This document shows, in pieces, positions 9,700-43,030 of a stretch of DNA of 64,000 nucleotides; positions within the stretch are counted from its first letter, which is position 1, and every line of letters begins with the position of its first letter. This DNA is from Mesostigma viride (Eukaryota; Streptophyta; Mesostigmatophyceae; Mesostigmatales; Mesostigmataceae). The position numbers and the translations under genes are program-made. The DNA lies in assembly GCA_009746045.1 (NCBI GenBank), contig RPFO01000154.1:1682753-1746752 (forward strand). Direction: 5' to 3'. Below the pieces are notes generated by a model. The model saw only the letters and a program-made list of their open reading frames with translations, searched no databases and was not told the DNA's origin.

Positions 9700-10860
9700 G
9701 CGGTACGTACGGTGCTAGCTAGCGCTTGTGGAGCTGCCCCCACGCCATGCCGATCCGGGTCGGCATGTCGTCCTCGCAGTCGGGAAGCCAACTGTCGAGC
9801 AGCTTGAAGCGGCCTGAAGCAGGGTTAAGTTTATACCGGCCATTGTGTCGTCTTTAGAAGAGTGCCCAGAGCTCAGGCGCGGGGGGCCTGCCATGCAGGC
9901 CGATCGAGGGCCATTACCTCCGTTTCGGGGGGCGCGCTGATTTCTAGACCGACATGACGGGCCTTGAGCGCCAGGCACTCCAGTCAGAGTTGCATAGACT
10001 TCAGCTTCTTGCGGCAAGTGAGCGCAATGTCGTTCGGCATAAGTGAGGTCAGCGACTACATTCTGCCAGCTAGGTTCGTCTGCACCCCTAATTCTCGACT
10101 CATCACCCCCTTCTCATGGTTGGGGCATGATGTGCAGACAATATTAGTCATGCTTGTTTCAATTTTTGTGTAATTATTTTTCTAGTGAGATTCGCAAAGT
10201 ACGTACTCTGTGGCATGCATATGCGCATGACGTACACTTGAGTACTTTCAAGATTATTTACATCCCATATCCATGTCCCACTGAGGACTTCTGCTCGCAT
10301 GACACAGTCTACATCTAAATTAATAAGTTAATGGTCAAAAATCGAGTATTTAATAAAAATTGATCATTTAGCTTGATCAGAATTGCTGCATTGAGAGGAG
10401 ATACCAGCGAGTTGGAAGGAGAAACCAGAGCATGCGAGAAATAAGGAGAGTCCGGATCCCAGGGTACCTCAAGCCTGCCAATATCTTGTCCGCGTTGATC
10501 TCGATATTTATGTGGCATTGAAACACTGCATAGTGTCATGCAAGCATACCCCTGGAGGCTATGTATACCTTAGAGATGCTAGAACAAGGGCATCATGACG
10601 TCATCACTCATGCCCAGGCTAACCGCTGTGAGCGCAACACCAGTCAAAGCTTTGATAACTGGGAAATAAGTAATAAAGCCCATTGTCTCATCGATAATGC
10701 CCACGACTTCTGGAAAGGCATGAGCAATGACAGGCCCGTCAATGGAATATGAAATGACTCCCAGAATGCTTACCCATGTTCTGGGGACTGGGTGATCTAA
10801 TAAGCACGTCTATCCCCCGTCACATTTCGCGAGCTTCCCTCTATATCGCCGCGCCACCCA
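9700..10860. other. Spacer; partial family-B repeat, otherwise nothing recognised
   Basis: 10262-10325 (CATATCCATGTCCCACTGAGGACTTCTGCTC) is a decayed family-B 3' end. No coding segment was recognised in the remainder. Confidence 0.4.
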
Positions 10861-13800
10861 TCAGCTTGCTGCATCCGCTGCGCTGACATGTGAGCTGGGG
10901 AACCAAAATTGTCTGACCCTGTCAGGTGCCCCGTCATCCACCAAAGCAAGTCCTTCCTGCCATCGTCACAAACATGAGATAACCAAGGCAACCGAAAAAA
11001 AAGGAGGGCAGTTCGCCCAGTACATGTGATGTCCCGTTACAGATGCAGCAATACCAGTTTTCGCAATCACGACAATGCACAAATGTATGTTCATGAGCAC
11101 TCTCTGTTGACACTGATGAACTCGAAGCAGCAGCGAACCCACCTGCCCCCTCAAATCCGCCTCCAAACAACCAATAACGGAACACCTCTCCTGACCATTG
11201 CCGTCTCTGGACATGACATGTGCACAAACAATCAATTTGATATCCCATCAAAGGCACACAAAAGTAGTCCTGGGGCAAGACTGACATACTCTAAGCATCC
11301 CCCCCTCCCCCCCTAAGTGCCCTCTGTCTCCCTTCCTCGTTTCATACCCCAGCCCCACGGACTCCAGGCACTTTTAACTAGGGTTGCCTTGCACAACGAT
11401 AGCCAATACTTGCCCCACCTGTTCACCCCCCAAATCACCCTCCCGCTCCCCCTCCCCCTCCCCCTCCCCCTCCCCTCCCCCTCCCCCTCCCCCTCCCCCT
11501 CCCCTCCCCTCCCCTCCCTCCCCCTCCCCTCCCCCTCCCCCCTCCCCTCCCCCTCCCCTCCCTCCCCCTCCCCTCCCCTCCCCCTCCCCCTCCTCCCCCT
11601 CCCCTCCCCCTCCCTCCCCCTCCCCCTCCCTCCCCTCCCCTCCCTCCCCTCCCCTCCCCTCCCTCCCCCTCCCCCTCCCCCTCCCCTCCCCCTCCCCTCC
11701 CTCCCCTCCCCCCCCCCTCCCCTCCCTCCCCCCCCCCTCCCCTCCCCTCCCCCTCCCCTCCCCTCCTCCCCCTCCCCCTCCCCTCCCTCCCCTCCCCCTC
11801 CCCTCCCCCTCCCCTCCCCTCCCTCCCCTCCCCCTCCCCCTCCCTCCCCCTCCCTCCCCCTCCCCCTCCCCCCCCCCCCCTCCCCCTCCTCCCCCTCCCC
11901 CTCCCCCTCCCCCTCCCCTCCCTCCCCCTCCCCTCCCCCTCCCCTCCCCCTCCCCCTCCTCCCCTCCCCTCCCTCCCCTCCCCCTCCCCCTCCCCCTCCC
12001 CCCCCCTCCCCTCCCCCTCCCTCCCCTCCCCTCCCCCTCCCCCTCCCCTCCCCCTCCCCACACAACATAACACCCGCACCCACACTACACAATGCATACA
12101 CCCTGCTCACCTTGAGGAGACTGTCCAGCACATCCTGGACCCTGCCAGGCGTCCAGCCCAGCGCCTGCACCAGCCCATGGACGGTCACGTAGCCGAGCTT
12201 CTGCGCGCGCCCGTCACAGTGTGGTCAAGTGTGTCAATGTGTTGTTTGGCGGCGCATCGTGCATGGGGAATTGTTTGTTCACCAACACGTGTGCAGCAGC
12301 ATGTCGTGTTGCAACGTCGCGAGGCACGGGAGGCATGTGACATGAGGCATGGGAGGCATATCACATGAGGAATGGGAGGCATATCACATGAGGCATGGGA
12401 GGCATGCAACATGAGGCATGGGAGGCATCTGAGGCATGGGCATTACCACTGAAACGGGGCGGCACGCGGGGCGCCGCTAGGTAAATTGGCACACCTCTCT
12501 CCCTATGATTAACAAACCGCAGCCGAAAAAGAAAGCCCAAACAGGCGCCCGAAAGCCTGACGTACTGTCATTGTATTGTCGCAATATGGCGAAGACACAA
12601 GACATGCGTGAACAAGGCACCTTGGCGCAGGAGAGACGTTCGCAGGCCGCTGGCTCTAGACTGCAGTACAACACGGCTAAAACTCCAGGCTGCACCACAA
12701 GGCGTGACAACAGTTCCAGGCTGCATCGCATGAACAGCCAAACAAAAAGGGGGGCAAACTCAACTTGCAAAAGTAGGGGTACCTCGGACACCGCAACTAC
12801 AAAGGTATCGTAGTATCATAGTATCAGGAGAGCTCGCTCCCTGGTTTCTGTTAGCACCCCCTTTAGTTGCAGTCTAGGCGTACAGGGCTTAGAGCGCCAT
12901 TGCGTTGGGATGATAAAACGACTGTGAAATTTTGGTGCGACTACTGCCTAAGCTACTCCTGGTCCAATTTAGCTCTCCTCCAGCACCCGGTAATGGTCGC
13001 GACTTAGCATCGCCTAGGTATGCAGCTGGTCACTATAATATGAAGGATTAAAGATACAACTATAGGATTAAAGGCTACTATAATGCACCTGGCTCTTCTC
13101 CAGCACGTGGTTGTGGTCACGGTTTAGCCTCACACTACTAAAAGTTGTCGCATGGTCACTATAATAGATTAAGGCTATCACAACCCACCACCTAAAAGAT
13201 AAAGGCTACTAAAACCCACCTGGCTCTCCTCCAGCACCCGGTTGTGGTCGCGGTTCAGCTCGTAGGGCACAGAGCGCACGAGCTTGCGCGTGCCCACGTC
13301 CACGAGGCTGAAGCCGCCGCCCAGGATCTGTGAGAGGTGGCAGCAGGGGGAGCGAGGGTGACAGATGGCGGAAATAACTGCGGAGCCAGTCCCGATGCAG
13401 AGGACAGCACATACAGGTAATATCTTTACTCCCGACGACGCCCGGTGGATCTACTCAGTAGATCCACCGCGTGTCGTCGCGTTAGGATAAATAACATTAC
13501 CGGAACCCCGCCAACCCTTAGCAGAAAGACTGCAGTAGATCCACCGCATGTCGTCGCGTTAGGATAAATAACATTACCGGAACCCCGCCAACCCTTAGCA
13601 GAAAGACTGCCATCCATACTACTGCACATCTTCCCGCACCCATCCATACGACTAAACACCTTCCCGCATCCATCCACCCTCTAACCGGTCATGTCTCGAG
13701 CTTGCCGATCCCTCGTACCATGTACTCGTATGACCGCTAAAGTTGATATCCCGGATAGGCCAGCTGAATACCCTGACCTTCCCGATCGCCCAAGCGTCGT

Positions 13801-16800
13801 TATCGCCAGTGGCTGCCCAGTGATTGCCGTCGGACTACTAGTACATAGACTGTTATAACGCTCGTCGAACCGACCACTGGATACAACAGACAGCCATCTT
13901 CATACTAGAACGTAATACATACATACTATTCTACATACATACATACTATTATAATACATAACAGATAGCCATCTTCATACTAGAACCTAATACATACATA
14001 CTATTATAATACATATATACTATTCTAATACATACATTCATACTAGAACGTAACACATTTGTGAAAATGAAAAAACGTTTCTTCAATGGATAAGATTCCC
14101 GGCCGCCCCCATTGCCATGAGCGCGATGCAAACTCGCCATTGTCCATGTGAGCCCACAATTTCCTGTTAAAAACACACAGATATCAGAAGTTCAGTTGAC
14201 GCTAACCTATATATTCATTGACAGTCTATACATTGATTGCTACTACTATATATGTGTATACCTTCATTACCTTGAGCTTGCCAATCGCGCGTACGCAGTC
14301 GTCCCGGCTGACCTCCACGGACGCGCCGCCCGACGTCTTCCGCCTCTCTACCACAAGCGCTCTCAGATCGTTCAAGTCGATGAGGCCGCCGTTGTAGGGG
14401 CGCGTGGCCAGGCAGGCGTCCACGATTTGGACACCTGGCGCATGTACCGGCATGTCCAAGGTTGGCGCACGTGTTTGATGCAGACAATCTTTGTCTGTTT
14501 GTTTAAACTTTTGTGTAACTATTTTTTGCATGAGATCAGCATAGCACTCCGTGGCATGCCCATGTGCATGACACACGCAAGTACTTATCTACTTGCTTAT
14601 GACTAATCGTAATTTTCGTGTAAATATCTCGTGAAATTTTCTAATGAGATCCGTACAGCACTCCGTGGCATGCCCATGCGCACGCAATTGTGCTTACCTA
14701 CTTAATTACAGCTTACCCAGGGACGCAGTCTATGTGATAATTAACTAATGAACTACCCAGGGAGGCCAACCGACCCCATCCCACCCCGTGCACAAGATGG
14801 CATGTACGGCCACATCCACCCCAAAGAATGCACGTGTCGTTCTTTGGGCACGTCTTTGAGGTAGGTGCAGAGGAAAACTGTGATCCCACCGCAAAGTGGC
14901 ACTTGAAAGAATAGCTGAAAACACACAGCAGCTGCGTGGCACCTGGGACGGCACAGAACATGCAAGGGCCGACGATGAGAAGGGCCCGAAACTGGCAAGC
15001 TCTTGCAGTTCTCGCAACATGCGTGGGGACTTGGATCCGAGCCATCCTACCCTACTCCACACAGATGCTGCGAGAAAGAAAGGTGTGTACTCGGTTCACG
15101 GGGGGCATGGGGGGGGTTTATGAGAGGGGTGCCCCCCACTCATGGGGGTGACCCCATTTGAGGCGGGAGGCATTCAGGGGTTAAGTGGCTTGGGGGGATG
15201 GGGAGGGGGAAGGCAAATAGGGGCGCCGATACGTGGCAAGAGGCGTTATCTACCAATAGGGCAGGAACCTTCTTCTATGGCCATGAAGAAGCGTCATCAT
15301 TCTGGAGCGGGGTCGCAGCTGGCCCAACGAGTACTCGCCAGCAAACAGTTTGGCAAGATGCAGAGATAAGCACCCAACCCCCAGGCTCCCATGCTGCAAT
15401 CCACTCCGTAACTAACACCCAGCACCTTGGCTTACCTAGCTCAAAGCAACAGATGTCGAAGATGCCCAGCATGCCAGCTACTACATTCCCCTGCAACGGT
15501 CACCTCGGCTACGACCATCCCCTGCAACGGTCACCTCAGCTACGACCATCCCCTGCAACGGGCACCTCGGCTACGACCATCCCCTGCAACGGTCACCTCA
15601 GCTACGACCATCCCCTGCAACGGTCACCTCAGCTACGACCATCCCCTGCAACGGTCACCTCGGCTACGGCCATCCCCTGCAACGGGCACCTCGGCTACGA
15701 CCATCCCCTGCAACGGTCACCTCAGCTACGACCATCCCCTGCAACGGTCACCTCAGCTACGACCATCCCCTGCAACGGTCACCTCGGCTACGACCATCCC
15801 CTGCAACGGTCACCTCGGCTACGACCATCCCCTGCAACGGGCACCTTGGCTACGACCATCCCCTGCAACGGGCACCTCGGCTACGACCATCCCCTGCAAC
15901 GGGCACCTCGGCTACGACCATCCCCTGCAACGGGCACCTTGGCTACGACCATCCCCTGCAACGGGCACCTCGGCTACGACCATCCCCTGCAACGGTCACC
16001 TCAGCTACGACCATCCCCTGCAACGGTCACCTCGGCTACGACCATCCCCTGCAACGGTCACCTCAGCTACGACCATCCCCTGCAACGGGCACCTCGGCTA
16101 CGACCATCCCCTGCAACGGGCACCTCGGCTACGACCATCCCCTGCAACGGTCACCTCGGCTACGACCATCCCCTGCAACAGGCACCTCAGCTACGACCAT
16201 CCCCTGCAACAGGCACCTCAGCTACGGCCATCCCCTGCAACGGGCACCTCAGCTACGACCATCCCCTGCAACGGTCACCTCAGCTACGACCATCCCCTGC
16301 AACGGTCACCTCGGCTACGACCATCCCCTGCAACGGTCACCTCGGCTACGACCATCCCCTGCAACAGGCACCTCAGCTACGACCATCCCCTGCAACGGTC
16401 ACCTCGGCTACGACCATCCCCTGCAACAGGCACCTCAGCTACGGCCATCCCCTGCAACGGGCACCTCAGCTACGACCATCCCCTGCAACGGTCACCTCAG
16501 CTACGACCATCCCCTGCAACGGTCACCTCGGCTACGACCATCCCCTGCAACGGGCACCTCGGCTACGACCATCCCCTGCAACGGTCACCTCGGCTACTAG
16601 CCTACTACAATCCCCTGCAACGGGCACCTTGGCCTACCTAGCGAAACGTTATGGCATCCATGCAACGCAGAGCAACAGACATCTCTCCACCTCATGGCCG
16701 CGCATCCTGTACCTATCGGGTTGCATGAGAAGGTCCTCAATGCCCAGCATTCTTGCGTACCTAGCTCGCAACAAAACTCCCCAGTGCCCAGCACTCTTGC

Positions 16801-18875
16801 TTACCTAGCTCGCAACAAACCTCCCCAGTGCCCAGCATTCTTGCTTACCATGCTCGCAACAAACCTCCCAAGCGCCCAGCATTCTCGCTTACCTAGCTCG
16901 CAATAAACCTCCCCAATGCCCAGCACCTCGGCATACCTTACTAATCAATACCCAGCTCTTACTAATCAATACCCAGAGCTTCGCCCCATACCTAGATCGC
17001 AATATCATTCCGCTGTGCCCAGCATGTTTTCTTACCCAGCTCGTAATAGAAGTCGCCGATGCCCAGCACCTCTGCCCAGAACCCCTTGTTGGAGGCGAGC
17101 GGGTCCACCCCCACATGGCTGCACATCTCGTGGAACTGGGCACGGAAGACGGGCTGCCGACGGATCTCGTCCTGTGGCGTTGCATTTTATTTTTTGAATG
17201 ATGTCCGATTGCATTTTATAGTGAATGTTGTTCAATTGCATTCCACATGGAGTGATGTTCAATGGAGTTGTGCATCGAATGGTGTTCAATTGCATTTTGC
17301 ATGGAATCATGTTCATTCCAGATGCAACGCCAAGCTAAGTTAGGTATGACGCACAAGCAGTGTCAAACTGGATTCGATTCAATGGTCAGATATTAGATTA
17401 GAGTCAACTGTCAAAATCTAGACGAGCTTCAGCTGACGTGCAACCCAAAGCGTGATAACTAGTTTACAATATAATAACAATGAAATATAATAACTATCCA
17501 AAGCGTGATAACTAGTTTACATCCAACCCACCTGCATCGTGAAAATTAGAACAAATGCATGCGAAAGACGGGCGGGTGGCAGATCTCGTCCTGAACAATT
17601 GTTACCATAGAACAACAACAGAGGGCAACTATGCATGCGTCAGAACACGTACGTTGTTTGTCTACAGACTCACCCCCCAGCTTGGCGTTACAGTACAGTG
17701 AGGGCAGTACAGTATGGTGATGACAACAGAGTACAGTGATGCGAGTAAAGTGATGCATGTAAAGTGATGCATGTATAGTGATGACAGTATAGTGATGCAT
17801 GTAAAGTGATGCATGTATAGTGATGAGAGTATAGTGATGCATGTATAGTGATGCCTGCATGTATAGAGATGCATGTATAGTGATGCAAGTATAATCGTTA
17901 TCGCCGTTATGTCGTACGATGACGCTGTGATGACAGCTTAAAGGCGGTATTATGATGGTATGATGATGACAGCTCAGGTTACATAACATCCCTGCTGCGC
18001 GGCCATGGAAGAAATTAGTGATGGCACAGCGTGACTTGAGTGATTTCACCGCCGGTGGAGTGGTGCGGTGACGGCAACGTGACAGCGGAAGAATTAAGAT
18101 GCAAGGGCGTGATGCAAGGGTACTTCAGTAGTGGCGGCGGCTGGAAATAATCGGCGGATGGGGAAGCTAGCGACGTCGCCATACTCGGATGGGGTGCAAC
18201 AGGACTCAGTGCGGTTGAGACCAGGGCGGCGGTTGCCACCGCATTGGTGGGATGAACTTTAGTAAGGATAAGCTTTAGAGCATGGCCACACCGCAAGGCC
18301 TTACATGTAAAAAGGCCGCGTGGCTGCTGTCTGGAAGGCCACAACGCACTCGCTACAGTACCTTGTTGTCGCTGTCTGCTGTGGAGGTAAGAAAAGACGG
18401 AGTCCCTTCTAGGCTAACTATACTCTGTGAAGCACAGGGGACACTGGTATAGAGTAAAGGACTAGTCCAAGACCTAAGCACCCCCAGCAGTACAGCAGTG
18501 CGATGAGTTGGGCAGCGATAAACGTGCAAGGAAGGCGAGCGAAAGAGACCGCACAGCACGATACCTTACAGCTTGCCCACACACAATGCCTTACCTTGTG
18601 CTTCATGGCGAAGTCCTGCAGGCTCTTCTTGAACGTGGCGAGCTGCTCCTGCATCTCGGAGCGCTTCATGCTCCGTACATTCTCGCCGACCGCCCGGTAG
18701 ACTTGCTGTCAGCACAAGGCACAGCCATGGTGCATGAGCGGCCACTGGCTTGAGCTGACCATCGATGCTCTCGGCAGACATTACTGAAGCGGAAAGACAT
18801 GATGAAAGAAAGGAGTACACTTACTTTGGTAGCTGTTGCCCCCTGCAACCCCCCAATTCCTGGTTTTCTCCTCAT
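10861..18875 (-). CDS. SNF8: ESCRT-II complex subunit VPS22/SNF8 (EAP30), 7 exons, complete
   Basis: Exons on the minus strand: 18875-18825, 18705-18595, 17171-17036, 14434-14271, 13327-13220, 12200-12111, 10956-10861. All junctions are GT-AG and all phases agree; the product is 251 aa, close to the roughly 255 aa usual for VPS22. The N-terminus [11 protein letters not shown] matches the family's MRRRxGxGxx start. Exon 2 is the helical hairpin ([18 protein letters not shown]). Exon 3 has the hallmark [18 protein letters not shown] and DFYYELG. Exon 4 has NGGLI, exon 5 [12 protein letters not shown], exon 6 the second winged helix ([14 protein letters not shown]), and exon 7 EGLALVDD...FWFPS. 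VPS22 heads the Y-shaped ESCRT-II (VPS22, VPS36, two VPS25) that sorts ubiquitinated cargo into multivesicular endosomes. About 90% of the gene is intron, and several introns hold decaying copies of exon edges. It diverges from the MetRS gene. Confidence 0.94.
11430..12058. repeat. (CCCCTC)n-type polypyrimidine tract in SNF8 intron 6
   Basis: About 630 bp of C with interspersed single T (CCCCTC/CCCTC units). On the gene's sense strand it is G/A-only, so the pre-mRNA carries a very long G-rich tract. The long open frames on both strands here are artefacts of composition. Confidence 0.9.
12320..12435 (+). repeat. Short tandem repeat (GGAGGCATatcACATGAGGCATGG)
   Basis: About four to five copies of a 24-27-bp unit built on ATGAGGCATGGGAGGCAT, in SNF8 intron 5. 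Confidence 0.7.
12945..13130 (-). repeat. Exon echoes of SNF8 exon 5 3' edge in intron 5
   Basis: Plus-strand blocks at about 12972-13008 (AGCTCTCCTCCAGCACCCGG, TAATGGTCGCGA) and 13088-13125 (CCTGGCTCTTCTCCAGCACG, TGGTTGTGGTCACGG) copy the coding edge at 13219-13256 (CCTGGCTCTCCTCCAGCACC, CGGTTGTGGTCGCGG) with about 80-90% identity. They are out of the reading frame of the assembled mRNA. Confidence 0.75.
13459..13608 (+). repeat. Tandem duplication, about 74 bp x 2
   Basis: The block GTAGATCCACCGCGTGTCGT...CTTAGCAGAAAGACTGC is repeated nearly exactly (starting 13459 and 13533). It is followed by CCATCCATAC/CTTCCCGCA units up to 13680. In SNF8 intron 4. Confidence 0.85.
13690..13800 (-). repeat. 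Exon echoes of SNF8 exon 4 3' edge in intron 4
   Basis: CTCGAGCTTGCCGATCCCTC at 13695 and CTGACCTTCCCGATCGCCCA at 13773 resemble the coding edge at 14269-14300 (ACCTTGAGCTTGCCAATCGC, GCGTACGCAGTCGT), including the position of the donor. More decayed than the exon 5 echoes. Confidence 0.55.
15415..15485 (-). repeat. Exon echo of SNF8 exon 3 3' edge, with donor
   Basis: GGCTTACCTAGCTC...GATGTCGAAGATGCCCAGCA copies the exon 3 edge at 17030-17071 (TCTTACCCAGCTCGTAATAG, AAGTCGCCGATGCCCAGCAC). The splice-donor complement (TTAC|C) is retained. Confidence 0.65.
15486..16610. repeat. 31-bp minisatellite, about 36 copies, in SNF8 intron 3
   Basis: The unit is GGCTACGACCATCCCCTGCA plus ACGGTCACCTC (31 bp), with a few recurrent variants (GGTC/GGGC, CTCGG/CTCAG/CTTGG). 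Because 31 is not a multiple of three and no frame of the unit has a stop, spurious open frames of over 400 codons arise. It begins directly after an exon 3 echo. Confidence 0.95.
16735..16930 (-). repeat. Four tandem exon echoes of SNF8 exon 3 3' edge
   Basis: A unit of about 43-45 bp (CTTACCTAGCTCGCAACAAA, CCTCCCCAGTGCCCAGCATT) is repeated at about 16757, 16801, 16844 and 16889. It parallels the coding edge at 17031-17071, including the reverse-complemented GTAAG donor. Confidence 0.75.
17695..17890. repeat. Microsatellite (TGATGCATGTATAG)n in SNF8 intron 2
   Basis: About 190 bp of TGATGCATGTAAAGTGATGC-like units. Confidence 0.85.
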
Positions 18876-19995
18876 GTCTTCGCAGAGTCTTTGTTAACGT
18901 CGAGTCCAGCGTCGTCCTACACGGATACGATCGCTACTGAAGGGGACCAGAGCAACGCAAACTTGGTATCTCTACCACTGGCACGATACCTATCGCTGCC
19001 TTGACGCGTAGTGGCTTGCGGCAGAGTTGAGAGAATTGGACATCGGACAAGCTTAAGTGGCACTTGGCCTACAGCCCCCGTCTCAGTCCATTCACGGCCG
19101 AATGAATTGCAAAACCCACGTGATGGCAACACAGTATGACAAGTGATGAATTCCCGCCCTGCTACAAATAGAGCGTCGAAATTTGCAGTAGAAAATTGAC
19201 AGTGACGTCCTAGCGTGAACCCTAAATACGCATCTATGACCTCTGCCCTGGAGATCTAGAACCCCATGCCTGAAATTCTCGTGTTACGCCCAAGGTTCTG
19301 CCATTATGAACGCTCTTTTGTGGTGTGTTGCTACAAGATATAAGAGCTTTTACGTGCCTCAGTACACTTGAAAAAGCGAACCTGTGCCCCAAATGAACGT
19401 CTAAGTGTTCCAGCACTCGCCAATATCCTAATCTATTTATTCAATACTTGGCGGCCTTGTAATTTATAATAACAAAGCAGTGGACCTGGTGTTTTGCCTC
19501 CGGTCTCGTGTCTGCCTGCCTCGCGGTAGCTCTCGCAGCCATCACTCATCAGCCATGCATAAAAAACCTGTGGACCCAGTACACGTGGCAATCAAAGATG
19601 TTTACAAGCTGTGGCGTCCGTTCGCGGGAGACTCGCTGCCTCTGTGAGGCGTGGGCACTGGGCACCAACAGACAACAACAACAACAACAGCCAACTGAGC
19701 CAAGACAGGCGAGAAAGGTGCCTAGCGCAAGTAGTACACAAGAGCACTTTTGTCAGGGCGGGCGCAGAGTTATTCTGCCGCCTGGTCCCCAACGACTGAC
19801 GAGTGACGAGGCCCCGAGGCTCTGCTGACTGCGGTCGCCTCGTGACGCAGTCTCTTGCAGAATAACGACTCCATAACCCTCCCGACAGCCTCCTCGCGTG
19901 TCGGCAATTGTTTATAAGAGAGGGTTTACGTTGCCGGCAGGTGTTGTGTTGTTTGACAGAGGACGCAGGACGCGCGGTGTACGCGTCAGAGGAGA
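18876..19995. promoter_or_regulatory. Divergent intergenic region SNF8 / MetRS
   Basis: These 1.1 kb separate two divergent start codons. A TATA-like TTTATAAG at 19911-19918 lies about 78 bp before the MetRS ATG (19996, context GAGAATGGC). Short ORFs here have no recognisable content. A (CAA)n run lies near 19673-19690. No clear TATA motif was found for SNF8. Confidence 0.35.
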
Positions 19996-41167
<21,172 letters not shown>

Positions 41168-41537
41168 TTCAGTGCCTCACTTTGCAGGCTCTGGGTTCCA
41201 TAGTGAGTGTTGCACCCTGCTTCGGGCATGGGCATTGGCATGGGCATGAAGGGCTAGTCATATGGGAGGATCGGCTCCACCGCGGAATGCTTGTGAGGGT
41301 CCACCCAAGCCTGGCAGTTGTCCCTCGCGAATGGGGTCGCTGTGGATATATAGGGAATGTGTTGAGCTGGTCATGCACAGCAGGGGGGGGGGGGGGGTGA
41401 AGGGGGAGGGATCTCAAGTGGGGGGGGGGCGGAAGGAGGGTTGGTGGCTTTCGCCTTTTGCACCAGGCCACAGCATGTTGAAAGCGTCAGCATGATGTGT
41501 ATCCTCCAAGCAGAGGCCTGTGCAGCCGTAACAAATC

Positions 41538-41543
41538 AATAAA
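41538..41543 (+). terminator. Candidate polyadenylation signal for MetRS
   Basis: AATAAA, 371 bases after the stop codon, in an otherwise gene-free stretch. Whether this lineage uses AATAAA is not known from the window. Confidence 0.35.
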
Positions 41544-41837
41544 TGTAGTTTTTGCTAAACGAAGTGCGTGTTCATATTGTGCGGTTATGTACTGATTACA
41601 TAGAAGTCTTGCCTGCATGCAACAAAAGAGACAAGTCCATACATCAATAAAAAAAAGTGCATCAGACAACCAGTGCATGCAAGAGAACTCCACATACATC
41701 AGTTAAGTTAAAAAAAACTAGGAATTTAATGCAACCATCAAAATTAGTACACAACTGCATATGGGATGTATGTAGTTCCGATTGATTTATGCCATCCCCA
41801 TTCCCCACCATAACCCATATTCCATGAAATTTAATGT

Positions 41838-43030
41838 TAAAAATAATGTATAACATGACTCCATTGGGAGATCATGTAGCACGTATTACCTTGCTTGATG
41901 GATGAAGGTGAGCCGAAGCCGCGAAACCGAACTAAGCTAACTCTAAACTTATTAATCTATAAAATGCTAGCTACTCTGCTCAGCGAAGTGCCCCTTCCGG
42001 ACCTTGGGGGGGGGGGGGGGTCTTGCCCGCGGGGGCTGACGCATGTGGACCTGGGCAAGTTGGTCTGCCACCTCTTCAAGATTGTTCTGCATACAGTAGC
42101 GCTGTCCAAGCAAGAGAGAGGGAGGAAAAGCGAGTTTGGGACGTGTTCAAACTGGGCTGGGACCACTAGGCCGGCCAGCAACTGATCTGTATATTCTGAT
42201 TAGGCCGGCCAGCAACTGATCTGTATAGTTCATCCAGGAGGTCTACCATTGAACCCGTTTGTCCTTGGGGCCAGGCCATGTCAGGATATGCCGCCCAGGC
42301 CGCTGGCCAAGCCGCTGGGGGCCGGCCGGCCGGAGGTCGGTGTCTACTGTCTGCCTGGCTGGTGCGAGCAAGATGTCCTGGCTGCGAATGCTATCCTACG
42401 CTGCTTTCTAATCTCATCCGTAATGCGAGGTATACATACCCTTATACAAAGACTCTAAATTAATGACCTATGTGTGGAAAACCCTACATTCAGAACCTGT
42501 CGGAGCATCCTGTAAGCCGTGCCATTCAGCCTGGTGACCAGCTTGTCCGTGAGCGTCCACGCCTCGGCGCCATAGGTGAGTACCGTGAGGACTAGGACCT
42601 TAATGAAGAAGAGCACTCGCTTGCGGTCCTCGCCCAGGTCCTTCGAGTGCCAGTAGGTGTTGAGCGAGCGGAGCCACAGTGGCCCAGGCCGGCCAGGCCG
42701 CTGCGGGTGTCCACATCGTCGGCGGTGTCGGGGAGCATGCTCCCCAGCAGTTTGAAGCGATCACAGAACAGCCCAAGGTCCCTCTGTCCCGCCGAGCAGC
42801 CGCGGCCGTGGCAGGCAACTGGTAGCCCCAATCACAATCGCCTCCTTTTTGAAACTGATCTCCTTGGAACCCCACCGCCCGCGCCTCCAAGCCCAGACAG
42901 TCCAGCCATGCAGGTCTGAATGTGCTCGGGGCGCTCGATGAGGGTGGTATCATCCACATCATTCAGGTCTGACAGGCGGTGGTCAGGGCCGGCCACCATA
43001 TATTCCATAATATCATATTCCATTCAATTG
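41838..43030 (-). pseudogene. L1-like LINE relic: reverse transcriptase, 3' UTR, family-A end
   Basis: On the minus strand, across several frames, a DVDDTTLIERPEHIQTCMAG stretch (near 42960, a variant of the YADD catalytic box) is followed by VLTYGAEAWTLTDKLVTRLN near 42590-42510. The order is that of a LINE reverse transcriptase. About 450 bp of 3' UTR follows, then the family-A hairpin (inverted ATGACTCCATTGGGAGATCA at 41853) and an AT-rich tail. Frames are broken repeatedly and the copy is dead. It starts abruptly near 43030 and is 5'-truncated. Confidence 0.6.

Noticed and set aside
10934-11287. Cys-rich 117-codon minus-strand frame as a zinc-binding protein
   Set aside because: It overlaps the last SNF8 exon in another frame and the cysteines do not form a recognisable finger; the exon 7 reading with EGLALVDD and FWFPS fits SNF8 better.
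11313-12192. Open frames of about 290 codons on both strands rich in Pro/Ser or Gly/Arg/Glu
   Set aside because: They translate a C/T microsatellite inside SNF8 intron 6; all frames are open because the repeat has no stop.
15486-16610. CRISPR-like array
   Set aside because: Direct repeats are contiguous without unique spacers and the context is a eukaryotic intron.
15198-16808. 536- and 404-codon frames with a repeating peptide
   Set aside because: A 31-bp minisatellite without stops read in different frames; it lies in an intron of the opposite-strand gene.
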